Source: CAYIHX01 sp964363305
GTDB lineage: Bacteria; Bdellovibrionota; UBA1018
NCBI GenBank assembly: GCA_964363305.1
Contig: CAYIHX010000017.1
Coordinates: 7,206-71,205 of the forward strand
Direction of reading: 5' to 3'
DNA length: 64,000 bases
Position 1 is the stretch's first letter, and each line of letters begins with the position of its first letter. The notes below the pieces were generated by a model. That model searched no databases. It was not told the DNA's origin and worked only from the letters and a program-made list of their open reading frames with translations. Both the position numbers and the translations under genes were made by a program. Positions 1-8,281 of this stretch are shown here, piece by piece.

Positions 1-873
1 GTAGTACGGAAAAACAGTCGCCGAGGGGACTGGGATTTTTTCAGGATCAAAGAAGTAGCTTCTGCGGTTGTAGGTGTATCCCCCGGTGGACACCGTGAAG
101 CCGGCGGAAATATTTGTTCCAGCGGCGAGCGAGTTGCCAGTATTCGACAGCAGCACGCCGACCGATCCAATGCCCGTCCCCGCGGCGGTATACGAGTCCT
201 CGCAGAACGATTCGACCACCGTGTTCTGGTTGTCGCGGGGGTGGGTTCCGCCGCGATTTCGAACCTCAAAAGAGAGGCCCGTCATCGTTCCTGAAACTCG
301 GCTGGCGGCGCGAACATATTCGCTCTTGAACTTGTTCCGGTCCCAGTACAGCTGCACCACCGGAGGCCCGACGTCGTACTGGCCGCTGTCGATGCTGGAG
401 AGTCCCGCACCCCCGGTCCCGGCGCTTGAAGACGAGCTGGAGACGCAGCGGCAGACTCGCGCATCGACGACTTGACCGGCGGGGCAGGTCAGCGAGCAGA
501 GCCTTCCGGCTGTGGCGCTTTGACTGATGCACTGATTCACAAGCTGTGTGTAATTTCTTCGGAAGGAGGCGTCCAGGCAGCTCGTCACGGTGGAGACGCC
601 GGGTTGGCAGCGCTCCGCGATCAGAGTTCGGCTGCAATCCACGCAGTACGCATACTCCGGGTTCGCTGGGTCAAAGCGGGAGCAGTAATCGCCCGAGGAG
701 GAGGTGGTGGAGGTCGCCGAGGAGAGTCCGGTGCTCCGCGAGGAGGGATCCGTCGGAGTCCCGAACTGAGGCAGGCAGCCAGCCAGCGCAAGGCAAAGGA
801 GGGCCCCGACAATGACGGTCCTCGTCAGTTTCAGCTGGAGACGGAAATATGAAAACCCGGAAGCCCCTTTCAT
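1..873 (-). CDS. Lipoprotein of unknown function, C-terminus cut by window edge
   Basis: The reverse frame is open from an ATG at 873 to base 1, giving 291 residues with no stop, so the protein continues beyond the window. The N-terminus has a long positively charged lead (LKLTRT) and then a hydrophobic stretch ending in LALAGC, a canonical lipobox. This predicts a lipoprotein with Cys about 32 as the anchor. The mature part has a Ser/Thr-rich linker and several cysteine pairs (YCVDC, LTCP, CRC) between residues 55 and 150, then a second Ser/Gly linker and a beta-rich, Gly/Thr-rich C-terminal part. I recognise no family. It lies 43 bp downstream of comM in the same direction, without obvious functional linkage. 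The lipobox and open frame are seen directly; surface localisation is inferred. Confidence 0.75.
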   Translation of the reverse strand, partial: MKGASGFSYFRLQLKLTRTVIVGALLCLALAGCLPQFGTPTDPSSRSTGLSSATSTTSSSGDYCSRFDPANPEYAYCVDCSRTLIAERCQPGVSTVTSCLDASFRRNYTQLVNQCISQSATAGRLCSLTCPAGQVVDARVCRCVSSSSSSAGTGGAGLSSIDSGQYDVGPPVVQLYWDRNKFKSEYVRAASRVSGTMTGLSFEVRNRGGTHPRDNQNTVVESFCEDSYTAAGTGIGSVGVLLSNTGNSLAAGTNISAGFTVSTGGYTYNRRSYFFDPEKIPVPSATVFPYY

Positions 874-916
874 CGAATACCCCAATGTTAAGAATAGCTT
901 ATTCTGATTAAAATGG

Positions 917-2386
917 TCAACTAATGTAAACATCTGGTATTTCAATGCGATAGCTCTGGGCTTCAAGGAGATCTGCCTCGAGAATTTGTGTGGGTCGGGA
1001 GTCCAAAGCGGCTAAGGTCGCGGCGACTCGAAGCAGCTTGTGGCGACTTCGGAGGCTCACGGCTTGTTGGAGGAGGGGTGAATTTTGCAGCGTGGGCCGT
1101 TCTTGAAGGATGGCCTCCACGGCCTCCGCCCTCCACGAGCCCGGGGTGCTGCCCCAGCTACGGAGGAGACTTTCGCGGGTTCGAGCGACTTGCTCTTCAA
1201 GGAAAGTCACGGGGGTCTCGGGAGCTCCGAGCTCGGCTCGAACAAAAACAGCGAGATCGATCCGATCCAGGAGAGGTCCGGAAATGCGTCGGGCATACCG
1301 CTCGCGAATCGAAGGGGGGCAGCGGCATCGAGCCCCGCCGCAGGGGCAGAGGTTGCCCGTGGCGGCCAGGAGAAACCGACTCGGCAACTCGGCCGAGCCT
1401 TCGGCGCGGGTCAACGAGATCTGGCCTCGCTCGAGGGGTTCTCGCAGGATCTCCAGCGAGTCTCGGCTCCATTCCGGCAGCTCGTCGGCGACGAGGATTC
1501 CACCGTGGGCGAGTGAAAATTGCCCAGGCCGAATCTCCGAGCCTCGAACCCGCCCAATCAGCGCAGCGGGCCGCACGTTTTGGCTGACCCGGATAGGTCC
1601 CTCTTGTCTCTTTACGCCCGCGAGATCTTGCAGAAGGGCGCGAGTGAGTCGTTCCTGTGCGTTGGCTCGGGGACGGATTCGAGCCAGCATATCGATGGCG
1701 GTGCTTTTGCCGGCGCCCCGTGCCCCGACGAGGTAGACCGAGTGTTCTCCACTGGCGGCGATCACGATGCTTCGGGCGAGCTGGGGCCCGAGCGGTAAAG
1801 AGGCCGATGTGGAGCTGCGAGGCGCGGTGGCGGCGCGGGAAACCATGTGTTCGAATTTTTCGAGCGATTCTTTACCCACCCAGTCCGAGAGATTGCTCAG
1901 CAAGCAGAGGCGGGGCGGTTGGACCTGGCCGTCGGAGGGCGAACTTTCCTCGAGCAGGGCCCAGGCTTCCGCGAGATCCGCGCGGTCGCAGGTGGGGAGC
2001 ACGAGCCAGTTCGCGCCGTGCTTCCAGGCAGCATAGAGCGCGCGCAACGTTTGGCCGGAAGATTTCAGGCGCCCGTCGAGGCCGAGCTCGCCCCAGGCGC
2101 AGATGAAGGGGAGGCTTTCGCCGTCACAGAGGATGGCGATCGCCATGGGAAGATCAAGGCCGGTGCCGCTTTTTCGCACGTTTGCTGGCGAGAGGTTGAC
2201 GAGAATTCGTTTGCGGGGAAATTCCCGGCCGGAGGATTCGATCGCCGCTCGGATCCGCTCGCGCGCTTCACCGACTTCCCGGTCGGCGAGCCCGACAATT
2301 TGGAAGGAAGGAATCTGGAAGCGGCTCGAGACTTCAATTTCTTGCAGGGCAGGAAAGACATCGGTGTTGAGAGGGGCGGCGATCAT
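917..2386 (-). CDS. comM: ComM/YifB-family Mg-chelatase-like AAA+ ATPase
   Basis: ComM-family proteins are hexameric AAA+ helicases that drive branch migration during integration of taken-up DNA. The 489-residue product begins with the ChlI-like N-terminal domain (FQIVGLADREVGEARERIRAA, then ILVNLSPANVRKSGTGLDLP). It has a Walker A GARGAGKST near residue 222, a Walker B-like ILVADELPE, the NLCPCGG...CRCPP cysteine cluster, and the LLDRIDL sensor region before a C-terminal Mg-chelatase domain. I chose the ATG at 2386 because AGGAG lies 7 nt upstream; the frame extends to a TTG at 2428 without a good ribosome site. It follows the DnaJ-like gene by 72 bp. comEC starts divergently just beyond that gene, which groups two DNA-uptake functions. 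The natural transformation role is inferred from family and neighbourhood. Confidence 0.88.
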   Translation of the reverse strand: MIAAPLNTDVFPALQEIEVSSRFQIPSFQIVGLADREVGEARERIRAAIESSGREFPRKRILVNLSPANVRKSGTGLDLPMAIAILCDGESLPFICAWGELGLDGRLKSSGQTLRALYAAWKHGANWLVLPTCDRADLAEAWALLEESSPSDGQVQPPRLCLLSNLSDWVGKESLEKFEHMVSRAATAPRSSTSASLPLGPQLARSIVIAASGEHSVYLVGARGAGKSTAIDMLARIRPRANAQERLTRALLQDLAGVKRQEGPIRVSQNVRPAALIGRVRGSEIRPGQFSLAHGGILVADELPEWSRDSLEILREPLERGQISLTRAEGSAELPSRFLLAATGNLCPCGGARCRCPPSIRERYARRISGPLLDRIDLAVFVRAELGAPETPVTFLEEQVARTRESLLRSWGSTPGSWRAEAVEAILQERPTLQNSPLLQQAVSLRSRHKLLRVAATLAALDSRPTQILEADLLEAQSYRIEIPDVYIS

Positions 2387-2458
2387 GGCGGGGCTCCTGG
2401 GAGAGAGGTTTTTCCCTTCTATGAGCAAGAGTCGCGCCGAGGGCGATTCGACTCGGAG

Positions 2459-2947
2459 TCAGCTCTTACGTAGCCGCGCCAACAGCGCCGCGCGCGCATT
2501 CGTGAGTGCTTCCGCTATTTTCTGGGCATCTTTCCACTCGCGAGAGTCGGGCCGCCCGACCGCATCCGGATGATAGCGTTTGATCTGCTCGCGATAGGCC
2601 GACTGAATTTCAGCCTCACTGGCGTCAATGGCGACACCGAGTAGGTCGTGAGGCGCGCTATCCACGCGGATGCCAGTGAGCTCGAGCGGCGACTTTCGAG
2701 TGATGCGTGATTTTCCAAGGGGATCGACCACGCCGCGAATGGGGGGCTTTTTCCCGGCGCGCAGGTCCGCTTCTCGGACGCTAAACTGGGATTTCGGTAC
2801 CTTAGGTCGAAGTAAGAACCAGGCGGCGAGGAGGAACGTGGCCACGATTCCAGCCTGAATGAAGAGCGCATGCGTGTGGAACCATTCCGCGCTGAGCCCC
2901 GGATGCCTGGCATTCAGTTTGCTAAAAAAGAGCTTTATGGCGCTCAT
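2459..2947 (-). CDS. Membrane-anchored J-domain protein
   Basis: This 162-residue protein has one hydrophobic segment at about residues 29-47 (IQAGIVATFLLAAWFLL) and a C-terminal J-domain at about residues 98-162. The J-domain carries the diagnostic HPD tripeptide in the context KRYHPDAVG. J-domains stimulate Hsp70/DnaK ATPase; client and partner here are unknown. The linker is basic (RAGKKPPIRG). GGAG lies about 8 nt before the ATG at 2947. Its start overlaps the divergent comEC start by 11 bp, so the two promoters must lie inside each other's coding regions. It precedes comM on the same strand. A DnaJ-like protein between comEC and comM could help assembly of the uptake machinery, but that is speculation. 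Confidence 0.8.
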   Translation of the reverse strand: MSAIKLFFSKLNARHPGLSAEWFHTHALFIQAGIVATFLLAAWFLLRPKVPKSQFSVREADLRAGKKPPIRGVVDPLGKSRITRKSPLELTGIRVDSAPHDLLGVAIDASEAEIQSAYREQIKRYHPDAVGRPDSREWKDAQKIAEALTNARAALLARLRKS

Positions 2948-4928
2948 ACGGTGGCTCCGAATCGGGTTGATCCTGTTTCTCTATTCTGCGCTGCCGGATG
3001 CTGCGGCTGCAACCTCTTCCGTTTGGTGCGGGGATGGACTGCTGGCCGATCTCCGAGATCCTCAGTCGTCTTGCGCGGTTCGGGTCGAGGCGAGTGGCGG
3101 CGCGGCGTTCTGTTTTCGCTGGCGAGATTGGCGGAGGATGACGGCAGCTCCGTCGGTGGGCTGCTGGGAACTCGATTGGTTCGAGCGGGCTTCAGATACC
3201 CGGAATGAACAGAGGAGGTGGGTCTTCGGGGTGAAGCCGGCAGGGGGTCGGGTGAGTTTTTTTCGTGGGGTGATTTTGCGGATTGAACGGTTTCGTCTGC
3301 ATGCCAGCGAAGCTCTTGCGCAAGATGACGGCACAGGCGTGCTTCGGCACCTCATTTTGGGACAGAAGGTCGCGGGGTTGGCCTCGGTTCCGTGGCGTGA
3401 ACTCGGATTTGTTCATGTTCTTACTTCGACGGGGATTCATCTTGCCGCGTTGGCTTCAGGGATCGCCATGATCGTTCGCCTTTTCACTTCGCGCTCTTCG
3501 CAGATTCCTCGTTTGAAGAGAGCGGCTGAGCTGGTTTCAATCGGGGTTTGGGGGCTGGTCTGGCTCCTTTGTGGAGCGCGCGCGGGCATGCTGAGGCCGG
3601 GACTCCTTCTTTTGATTCAACGGGGAGGCGCCGTCAAGGGCACTCGTTTTCGACGGGGGGCGGCTCTATTTTTCGCGCTTTTGATCGACGGGCTGTTTTC
3701 TTTTCTGTTTCCGGCGATCGATGAGCGCTTTGAAAGTTTCTCCTGGGGACGGCTGCATTATGCCCTTGCCGTCCTGGGAGGGGTGGTGGGCTGGGCGCTT
3801 TCCGAGAGCGTGCCTCGCTCGCCCTGGCGCGGTTTCCATCGCCACTTCGCGATGGCGCTCGGGTCGTGGCTTTTCGTTGTTCCGCTGGAGGTCTGGGAGA
3901 CTCAGCTCGTGGCACCGCTCACGCCGGTTTTGAGCCTGCTCACGATTCCGTTTCTCGCCCAGGGTGTTTTGCCGCTCGGCTTGCTGCTGCTGGCGCTCGG
4001 AGAGCTGGACGGCCTGCGTTGGATGGCCCGCGCGACTACCCTCGCGCTCGAGTTTCTCGTGGCGCGCGTGCGGGAGTTGGATGCCCTGTGGGTCATCTCT
4101 GTGCCGGCTTTCTCGGTCGGCGCCGCGCTGCTGTGTGGGGTGCTGCTTCTGCGGTACAGAGGCTGCTCCCCGAGGCGCTCGGTCGCTGCCGGTTTTTTGG
4201 TGGCGGTTTTTTTGAGATTCGCGTTTTCCACGAATGCAGCCGAGGCGCTCGAGCAATGGAACGTGCGTCAGGGCGACGCTGCCTGGATTCGCGATGAAAG
4301 GGGCGAGAGCTGGCTGTTTGACTTGGGGTCGGCCCGGGCCATGCGGCCGGCGCAGTGGCTGAGGCAATTCGCGGCTCGTGATGTCACTGAGTTGCGGGGC
4401 GTGCTGGTTTCTCATCAGGATGAAGATCACGTCGGAGGCCTGCAGGTGCTCTCTCGGTGGATGCGGATCGACGAGGTCGTGGCGCGCTCGGAGATCTGGG
4501 AGTTCCTTCGAGTGCCTGACGAAATTCGGAGAATCTCAGCGGCTCAGTTTTCGCCTCCGCCGGGCTGGCGCCTTTTGCTTCCGAAGGCGAGCCGCGCACG
4601 CAACGGAACGATGCTCGGTCTGGTCGTCATTCGCCCGAGCTGGATCTATGTCAATCTCGGGGATTCTTCGCGTGAGCTCGAGCGTTCGCTCGCGCGGGAG
4701 CTGCATTCGCTCCCTGCGTTGCCGTGGATCTGGAAGCTGAGTCATCACGGGTCAAGGACTTCGACGCCGGAGGAATGGTTTCGGGAGTTCGCGGTGCGGG
4801 AGGTTTGGATTTCGTCGGGAGGGGGAAACTCCTATGGCCATCCTCACGCGCAGGTGCTGCGGATGATTCCGCCCGGAGTGCGGGTTCGCCGAACTGATCT
4901 CGAGGGGACTTTGTCTCTGCTTCGTTAG
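2937..4928 (+). CDS. comEC: ComEC/Rec2-family DNA uptake channel protein
   Basis: ComEC forms the inner-membrane channel that carries single-stranded DNA into the cytoplasm during natural transformation. The 663-residue product has an N-terminal export-type hydrophobic segment and a soluble DUF4131-like region. The Competence domain starts around GQKVAGLASVPWRELGFVHV and TSTGIHLAAL, and is followed by several membrane segments. The C-terminal metallo-beta-lactamase-like domain has the metal motif SHQDEDHVGG and later LSHHGS and GHPHAQ. I prefer the ATG at 2937 (MALIRW) because the longer frame from 2859 would add a non-hydrophobic lead and a larger overlap with the divergent J-domain gene. 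The length is somewhat short for the family (about 700-780). Its stop overlaps the converging SDR gene by 4 bp. Confidence 0.88.
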   Translation: MALIRWLRIGLILFLYSALPDAAAATSSVWCGDGLLADLRDPQSSCAVRVEASGGAAFCFRWRDWRRMTAAPSVGCWELDWFERASDTRNEQRRWVFGVKPAGGRVSFFRGVILRIERFRLHASEALAQDDGTGVLRHLILGQKVAGLASVPWRELGFVHVLTSTGIHLAALASGIAMIVRLFTSRSSQIPRLKRAAELVSIGVWGLVWLLCGARAGMLRPGLLLLIQRGGAVKGTRFRRGAALFFALLIDGLFSFLFPAIDERFESFSWGRLHYALAVLGGVVGWALSESVPRSPWRGFHRHFAMALGSWLFVVPLEVWETQLVAPLTPVLSLLTIPFLAQGVLPLGLLLLALGELDGLRWMARATTLALEFLVARVRELDALWVISVPAFSVGAALLCGVLLLRYRGCSPRRSVAAGFLVAVFLRFAFSTNAAEALEQWNVRQGDAAWIRDERGESWLFDLGSARAMRPAQWLRQFAARDVTELRGVLVSHQDEDHVGGLQVLSRWMRIDEVVARSEIWEFLRVPDEIRRISAAQFSPPPGWRLLLPKASRARNGTMLGLVVIRPSWIYVNLGDSSRELERSLARELHSLPALPWIWKLSHHGSRTSTPEEWFREFAVREVWISSGGGNSYGHPHAQVLRMIPPGVRVRRTDLEGTLSLLR

Positions 4929-5698
4929 AGCAGGAGGCGTCCGCCATCGACGACGAATACGTCGCCGGTCACCCAGGAGGCATCTTCGCTGAGGAAGAAA
5001 CGAATAGCGGAGGAGACGTCACGAGGCTCACCGACGCGTCCCATGGGAAAGGCCGCGCCCCGCTTGGCGTAGAAATTTTCGAGCTCGTTTTGGCTGGCGT
5101 GATAGGCGGAGTGTAGCGGGCTTTTGACGACGCCGGGGCAGATGCAGTTGACGGTGATTCCGTCTTTTCCGAGCTCTTTTGCGAGCGTGCGCGAGAAATG
5201 CACCAGCGCGGCCTTCGAAACCGAATAGGCGAGCGCGAAGTGGTTCGGCAAGATTCCCGCAGTCGAAGAGACGTTGACGATTCGCGCGCCGCCCGGACTT
5301 TTCGCGAGGTAGGGCACTACGGCTTGGGTGAAAAGGAAGGGCCCTTTGAGATTCACGTTCATGGCGTCATCCCAGACGGCTTCAGTCGTCGAGGTGAGGC
5401 CGCCGAAAGGGTAGATGCCCGCGTTGTTGACGAGGCCATAGATCTGTTTGTGGTTGGAGGTGATGCGATCGACTGCCTTTTTGATCTGCTGCGAATCGCG
5501 CAAATCGCAGGGCACGGTCATCAAGGAGTCGGAGACGCCTCCCATTTCCTTCGCGACCATCTGGAGCTTGTCCTGGTCACGACCGACGAGGATGAGTCGG
5601 TAACCACCGGTTTCTTTGAGGAGTTTGGCCGTATCGAGGCCAATTCCGCTGCCTGCCCCGGTGATGATCACTGTTTTGAGGTTCTTGTCGGTCGCCAT
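4925..5698 (-). CDS. SDR-family NAD(P)-dependent oxidoreductase
   Basis: A classical short-chain dehydrogenase/reductase of 257 residues, the usual size. It has the Rossmann motif TGAGSGIG at about residue 15 and the structural NNAG at about residue 91. The catalytic serine lies in NVSSTAG and the active-site pair is YSVSK at about residue 160. The PGVVKSPL segment and the C-terminal VTGDVFVVDGG typical of FabG-like members are present. The substrate cannot be told from sequence. It is probably cytoplasmic. No clear Shine-Dalgarno precedes the ATG at 5698. It converges on comEC with a 4-bp overlap and is divergent from the metzincin gene; no operon partner. Confidence 0.85.
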   Translation of the reverse strand: MATDKNLKTVIITGAGSGIGLDTAKLLKETGGYRLILVGRDQDKLQMVAKEMGGVSDSLMTVPCDLRDSQQIKKAVDRITSNHKQIYGLVNNAGIYPFGGLTSTTEAVWDDAMNVNLKGPFLFTQAVVPYLAKSPGGARIVNVSSTAGILPNHFALAYSVSKAALVHFSRTLAKELGKDGITVNCICPGVVKSPLHSAYHASQNELENFYAKRGAAFPMGRVGEPRDVSSAIRFFLSEDASWVTGDVFVVDGGRLLL

Positions 5699-5793
5699 AA
5701 GTATTGAGAAACGTAGCAGAAAAAAAATCCAACATGATGCATTAAATTGCTCAATTCTGTACTAGAATAGTAAGGTACTGGAGATGCAGCTGA

Positions 5794-6621
5794 ATGTTGG
5801 CGGAGCGGACAGGCATCAGGTTGAATTCATTTGGTTTTTCTAGCTTCGGAAAGCTAGGGCTTTTGTGTGCCCTGGTTCTGACCCAGTCTAATTGCATCTT
5901 TCAGAGCCAAAGTAGCCGAGTCGTCAAAGAGTGCGTGCTCCCCACTGATCAAAGCAGCACGCTTTCGGGGCGGTGGCGGGTGGCTCCGATTCCCATCGCG
6001 GTTCATGCCGCCGATTTCGATGCGGATGAGATCGATGCGCTCAAACAAGCCGCTGACGTATGGAATAAATTCTATAGCGCGAGTTTGTCGCTTCAAATTT
6101 TGAACTACGGTGAAAGCGCGGTTCAGGAAAGCTCCGCTAGCAAGCCAAGCAATCTTTGCTCGACCGGTTTGATCCAGGGCAATCAGTACATGGGGAATGT
6201 CGTGCTTTATAAACAGGGCCGTTGGCCGTACTCGAACCATTCGGCGATCGCCTTGACGAGTTTTTGTCCGGTGCCTGCGAAGCCGATTCCGACGATTTTC
6301 ATGGCAGTGATGGAAGTGAATTACGAGGATTTTTTCATCGAGGGGAAGAAGCTGCCCGACCTGAAATCCATTTTCATTCACGAGCTCGGACATCTACTCG
6401 GGCTCGACCACTCCTGCGAGAATTCGAGCGCGCGAACGGGTATGCCGAACTGTCGCGAGCTGACCGGAGATCAGTCGGAGTACTACGACGCGGTGATGTT
6501 CCCGGTGGTGAGTTTCGAGTCGGGTTCGGGTTTGGGCGAGTCGCGTACGTCTTTGAATGACAACGATATGGGCCGTGCGAACTGCCTGTACGGCGCCGAT
6601 GGCGCAGGTCCGCCGAACTGA
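5794..6621 (+). CDS. Secreted zinc metalloprotease of the metzincin type
   Basis: The 275-residue product has the full metzincin zinc signature HELGHLLGLDH at about residue 192 (HExxHxxGxxH) and a probable Met-turn downstream in DAVMFPVV. Together they indicate a matrixin/astacin-like endopeptidase. The N-terminus has a basic stretch then a hydrophobic segment (LGLLCALVLTQSNC). It could be a lipoprotein signal peptide, but asparagine at -1 is not a standard lipobox, so simple secretion is equally possible. Four further cysteines (KECVL, NLCS, SFCP, NCRE) may form disulphides. The start at 5794 follows an AT-rich stretch; no strong ribosome site is visible. It ends 1 bp before the stop of the converging HD gene. 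Substrate unknown; in a predatory lifestyle it could degrade prey protein, which is inference. Confidence 0.8.
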   Translation: MLAERTGIRLNSFGFSSFGKLGLLCALVLTQSNCIFQSQSSRVVKECVLPTDQSSTLSGRWRVAPIPIAVHAADFDADEIDALKQAADVWNKFYSASLSLQILNYGESAVQESSASKPSNLCSTGLIQGNQYMGNVVLYKQGRWPYSNHSAIALTSFCPVPAKPIPTIFMAVMEVNYEDFFIEGKKLPDLKSIFIHELGHLLGLDHSCENSSARTGMPNCRELTGDQSEYYDAVMFPVVSFESGSGLGESRTSLNDNDMGRANCLYGADGAGPPN

Positions 6622-6622
6622 A

Positions 6623-8107
6623 TTATTCTACCAATCCATGCTTCTTGAAGAGCTTGAGCGCCCCCTCGTTACAGTAGACGCTCGGAATGAAGTTCACGAA
6701 ACCAGACAGGTGCTTCATCAGCGAATTTTCGCGCTCGACCAGCAGGCGTGGCTCATTCCTCTTGTTGACGATGCGAATGGGATCGCGCTCGCGGCTGAGG
6801 TTGGCACTTTTGGTTGCGAAGACTACGTCCTTCTGCGGTAAATCGGCGAGGAGCCATTCCCGGCCGGTGCCATAGCGGGTGATGGTCGCTTCGAGTTCGG
6901 CCACTTTCGCGTGGATCTGTTTCAGGAGTTTCTCTTTCTCGGCGCCTTTTCCTTCATTGCGAAGGATGCGATGAGAAAAAAGCGGATGGTTCACCGTCTT
7001 CGGCGCGTGCCGGTAGAGCAGCATCTCCGTCAATTCAGAGGTGCGGTGATCCTTTCTGATTTTTCCGGAGATGCGCAGCTCCTGGCAGCGGTTCATGAAA
7101 TAGATGTCGTTCCACCAGAAGAAACGTTCGTCTCGGGCCTCGACCATCGTCAGTAGATCTTGAAATTGATGGATGAGATCTTGTTGCAGAAAGGCTTCGG
7201 CGATGTGTGACGACATGATGTCGAACTTCGCCGAGCCTGGGTTTTTGATGATCTGGGAGTACCAACTGAATCGCGCGAAGAGAAAATCCTCGACCGCGTG
7301 CGCGGCGTTTTCGCGAACTCCGAACGCCACATGCCCTTCGCCCGCGTCGTAGGTGACGAGGTTGGCCAGGATGTAGTCTCGATCGAACTGGCCGTACTTG
7401 ATGCCGGTGTAGTGCGCGTCGCGGAGGAGGTAATCCATCCGATCGGCGTCGAGATCGGAATGCATCAGCTGGTTGGCCACAAGATGGGGCGACTCACCCT
7501 TGATGATGTTGGAAATATTTTGGACGTCGAACCCGTAGTCTTCAAGGATTCGCGTCAGCCCGCCTTCAAAAGGGGTGTTCTTGATAATGAAGGAACCGAG
7601 ATGCTCGTGCGAGTTCGGGAGTGGCTTGAGCGGATTCTTTCTTCCTTTCGGGCGGGAATCTTTCTTTCCGCCGCGGTCGTGGTTGCCGTGGCGGACGTAG
7701 GCGTGCTCGATGGCATGCGAGAACGGGAAGGTGCCGATGTCGTGCAGGAGGGCGGCGATGCGGAGGCTCTTGTGGAGCATGGCGGCCGGTCCGGTCGAGC
7801 GTGGGTTGAACAGCTCGTGATCAGGGACGTTCAGGCCGAGCGCGCGGATCATTTGATCCATCGAATGCATGACGCCGATGACGTGCGCGAAGCGGTTGTG
7901 CTCCGCGCCCGGAAAGATGTAGTTCGCGAAGCCGAGTTGTTTGATCCAGCGAAGGCGTTGGAAGTACGGCGAGTTGATGATCTTCTCTTCCCATTCGGTG
8001 ATCGGGATGAAGCCATACAGGACATCGAAGATGACGCGAGAGCTGGAGATCGGTCGCCGGGTGGGAGCTTTGCGGGCGGGTGATGGTGACGGTGCAGGTG
8101 CAGGCAA
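6623..8107 (-). CDS. HD-domain phosphohydrolase of the SAMHD1/dGTPase type
   Basis: A 494-residue cytoplasmic protein. The N-terminal part fits the SAMHD1-like HD family: PYFQRLRWIKQLG, a first metal His in NRFAHVIGVMHS, the HD pair in ALLHDIGTFPFSHAIEH, and the later Asp in DADRMDYLLRDAHYTG. Such enzymes hydrolyse dNTPs or related nucleotides; the exact substrate is not predictable. A low-complexity basic insert (KKDSRPKGRKNPLK) sits after the HD motif. The frame starts with TTG at 8107, supported by GAGGGGAG about 6 nt upstream; the first 20 residues are Pro/Ser/Ala-rich. Upstream lies the 8160-8269 palindrome, shared as an intergenic region with the divergent ureohydrolase gene. Confidence 0.82.
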   Translation of the reverse strand: MPAPAPSPSPARKAPTRRPISSSRVIFDVLYGFIPITEWEEKIINSPYFQRLRWIKQLGFANYIFPGAEHNRFAHVIGVMHSMDQMIRALGLNVPDHELFNPRSTGPAAMLHKSLRIAALLHDIGTFPFSHAIEHAYVRHGNHDRGGKKDSRPKGRKNPLKPLPNSHEHLGSFIIKNTPFEGGLTRILEDYGFDVQNISNIIKGESPHLVANQLMHSDLDADRMDYLLRDAHYTGIKYGQFDRDYILANLVTYDAGEGHVAFGVRENAAHAVEDFLFARFSWYSQIIKNPGSAKFDIMSSHIAEAFLQQDLIHQFQDLLTMVEARDERFFWWNDIYFMNRCQELRISGKIRKDHRTSELTEMLLYRHAPKTVNHPLFSHRILRNEGKGAEKEKLLKQIHAKVAELEATITRYGTGREWLLADLPQKDVVFATKSANLSRERDPIRIVNKRNEPRLLVERENSLMKHLSGFVNFIPSVYCNEGALKLFKKHGLVE

Positions 8108-8159
8108 ACAAAACTCCCCTCGTGGAAGGGCCCGAGCGTGAGCCCCAGAGTCTTAGTGT

Positions 8160-8269
8160 CGCATGTCAAAAAGGGATCCGCTTACTTTTTGATGCTCGGC
8201 GCAGCATGATTTTTTGGCACCATGACGCATGGAGCATCAAAAAGTAAGCGGATCCCTTTTTGACATGCG
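8160..8269. repeat. Long perfect inverted repeat between divergent genes
   Basis: Bases 8160-8197 and 8232-8269 are exact reverse complements over 38 bp, around a 34-nt loop. The arms contain AAAAAGGGATCCGCTTAC followed by TTTTTGATGC. The element lies between two divergent start regions, so it is not a simple transcription terminator for either gene. It differs in sequence from the GG(T/A)GCC-type palindromes elsewhere in the window but has the same size class and intergenic position. It ends about 12 bp before the ureohydrolase ATG and could affect its translation or transcription. No transposase lies next to it, so it would be a non-autonomous or purely structural element. Confidence 0.9.
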
Positions 8270-8281
8270 TTAATATGAGGC

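Noticed and set aside
3666..4430. Long reverse ORF (254 codons) opposite comEC
   Set aside because: Arg/Gln/Pro-rich shadow of the comEC frame with no domain; high GC produces many such frames here.
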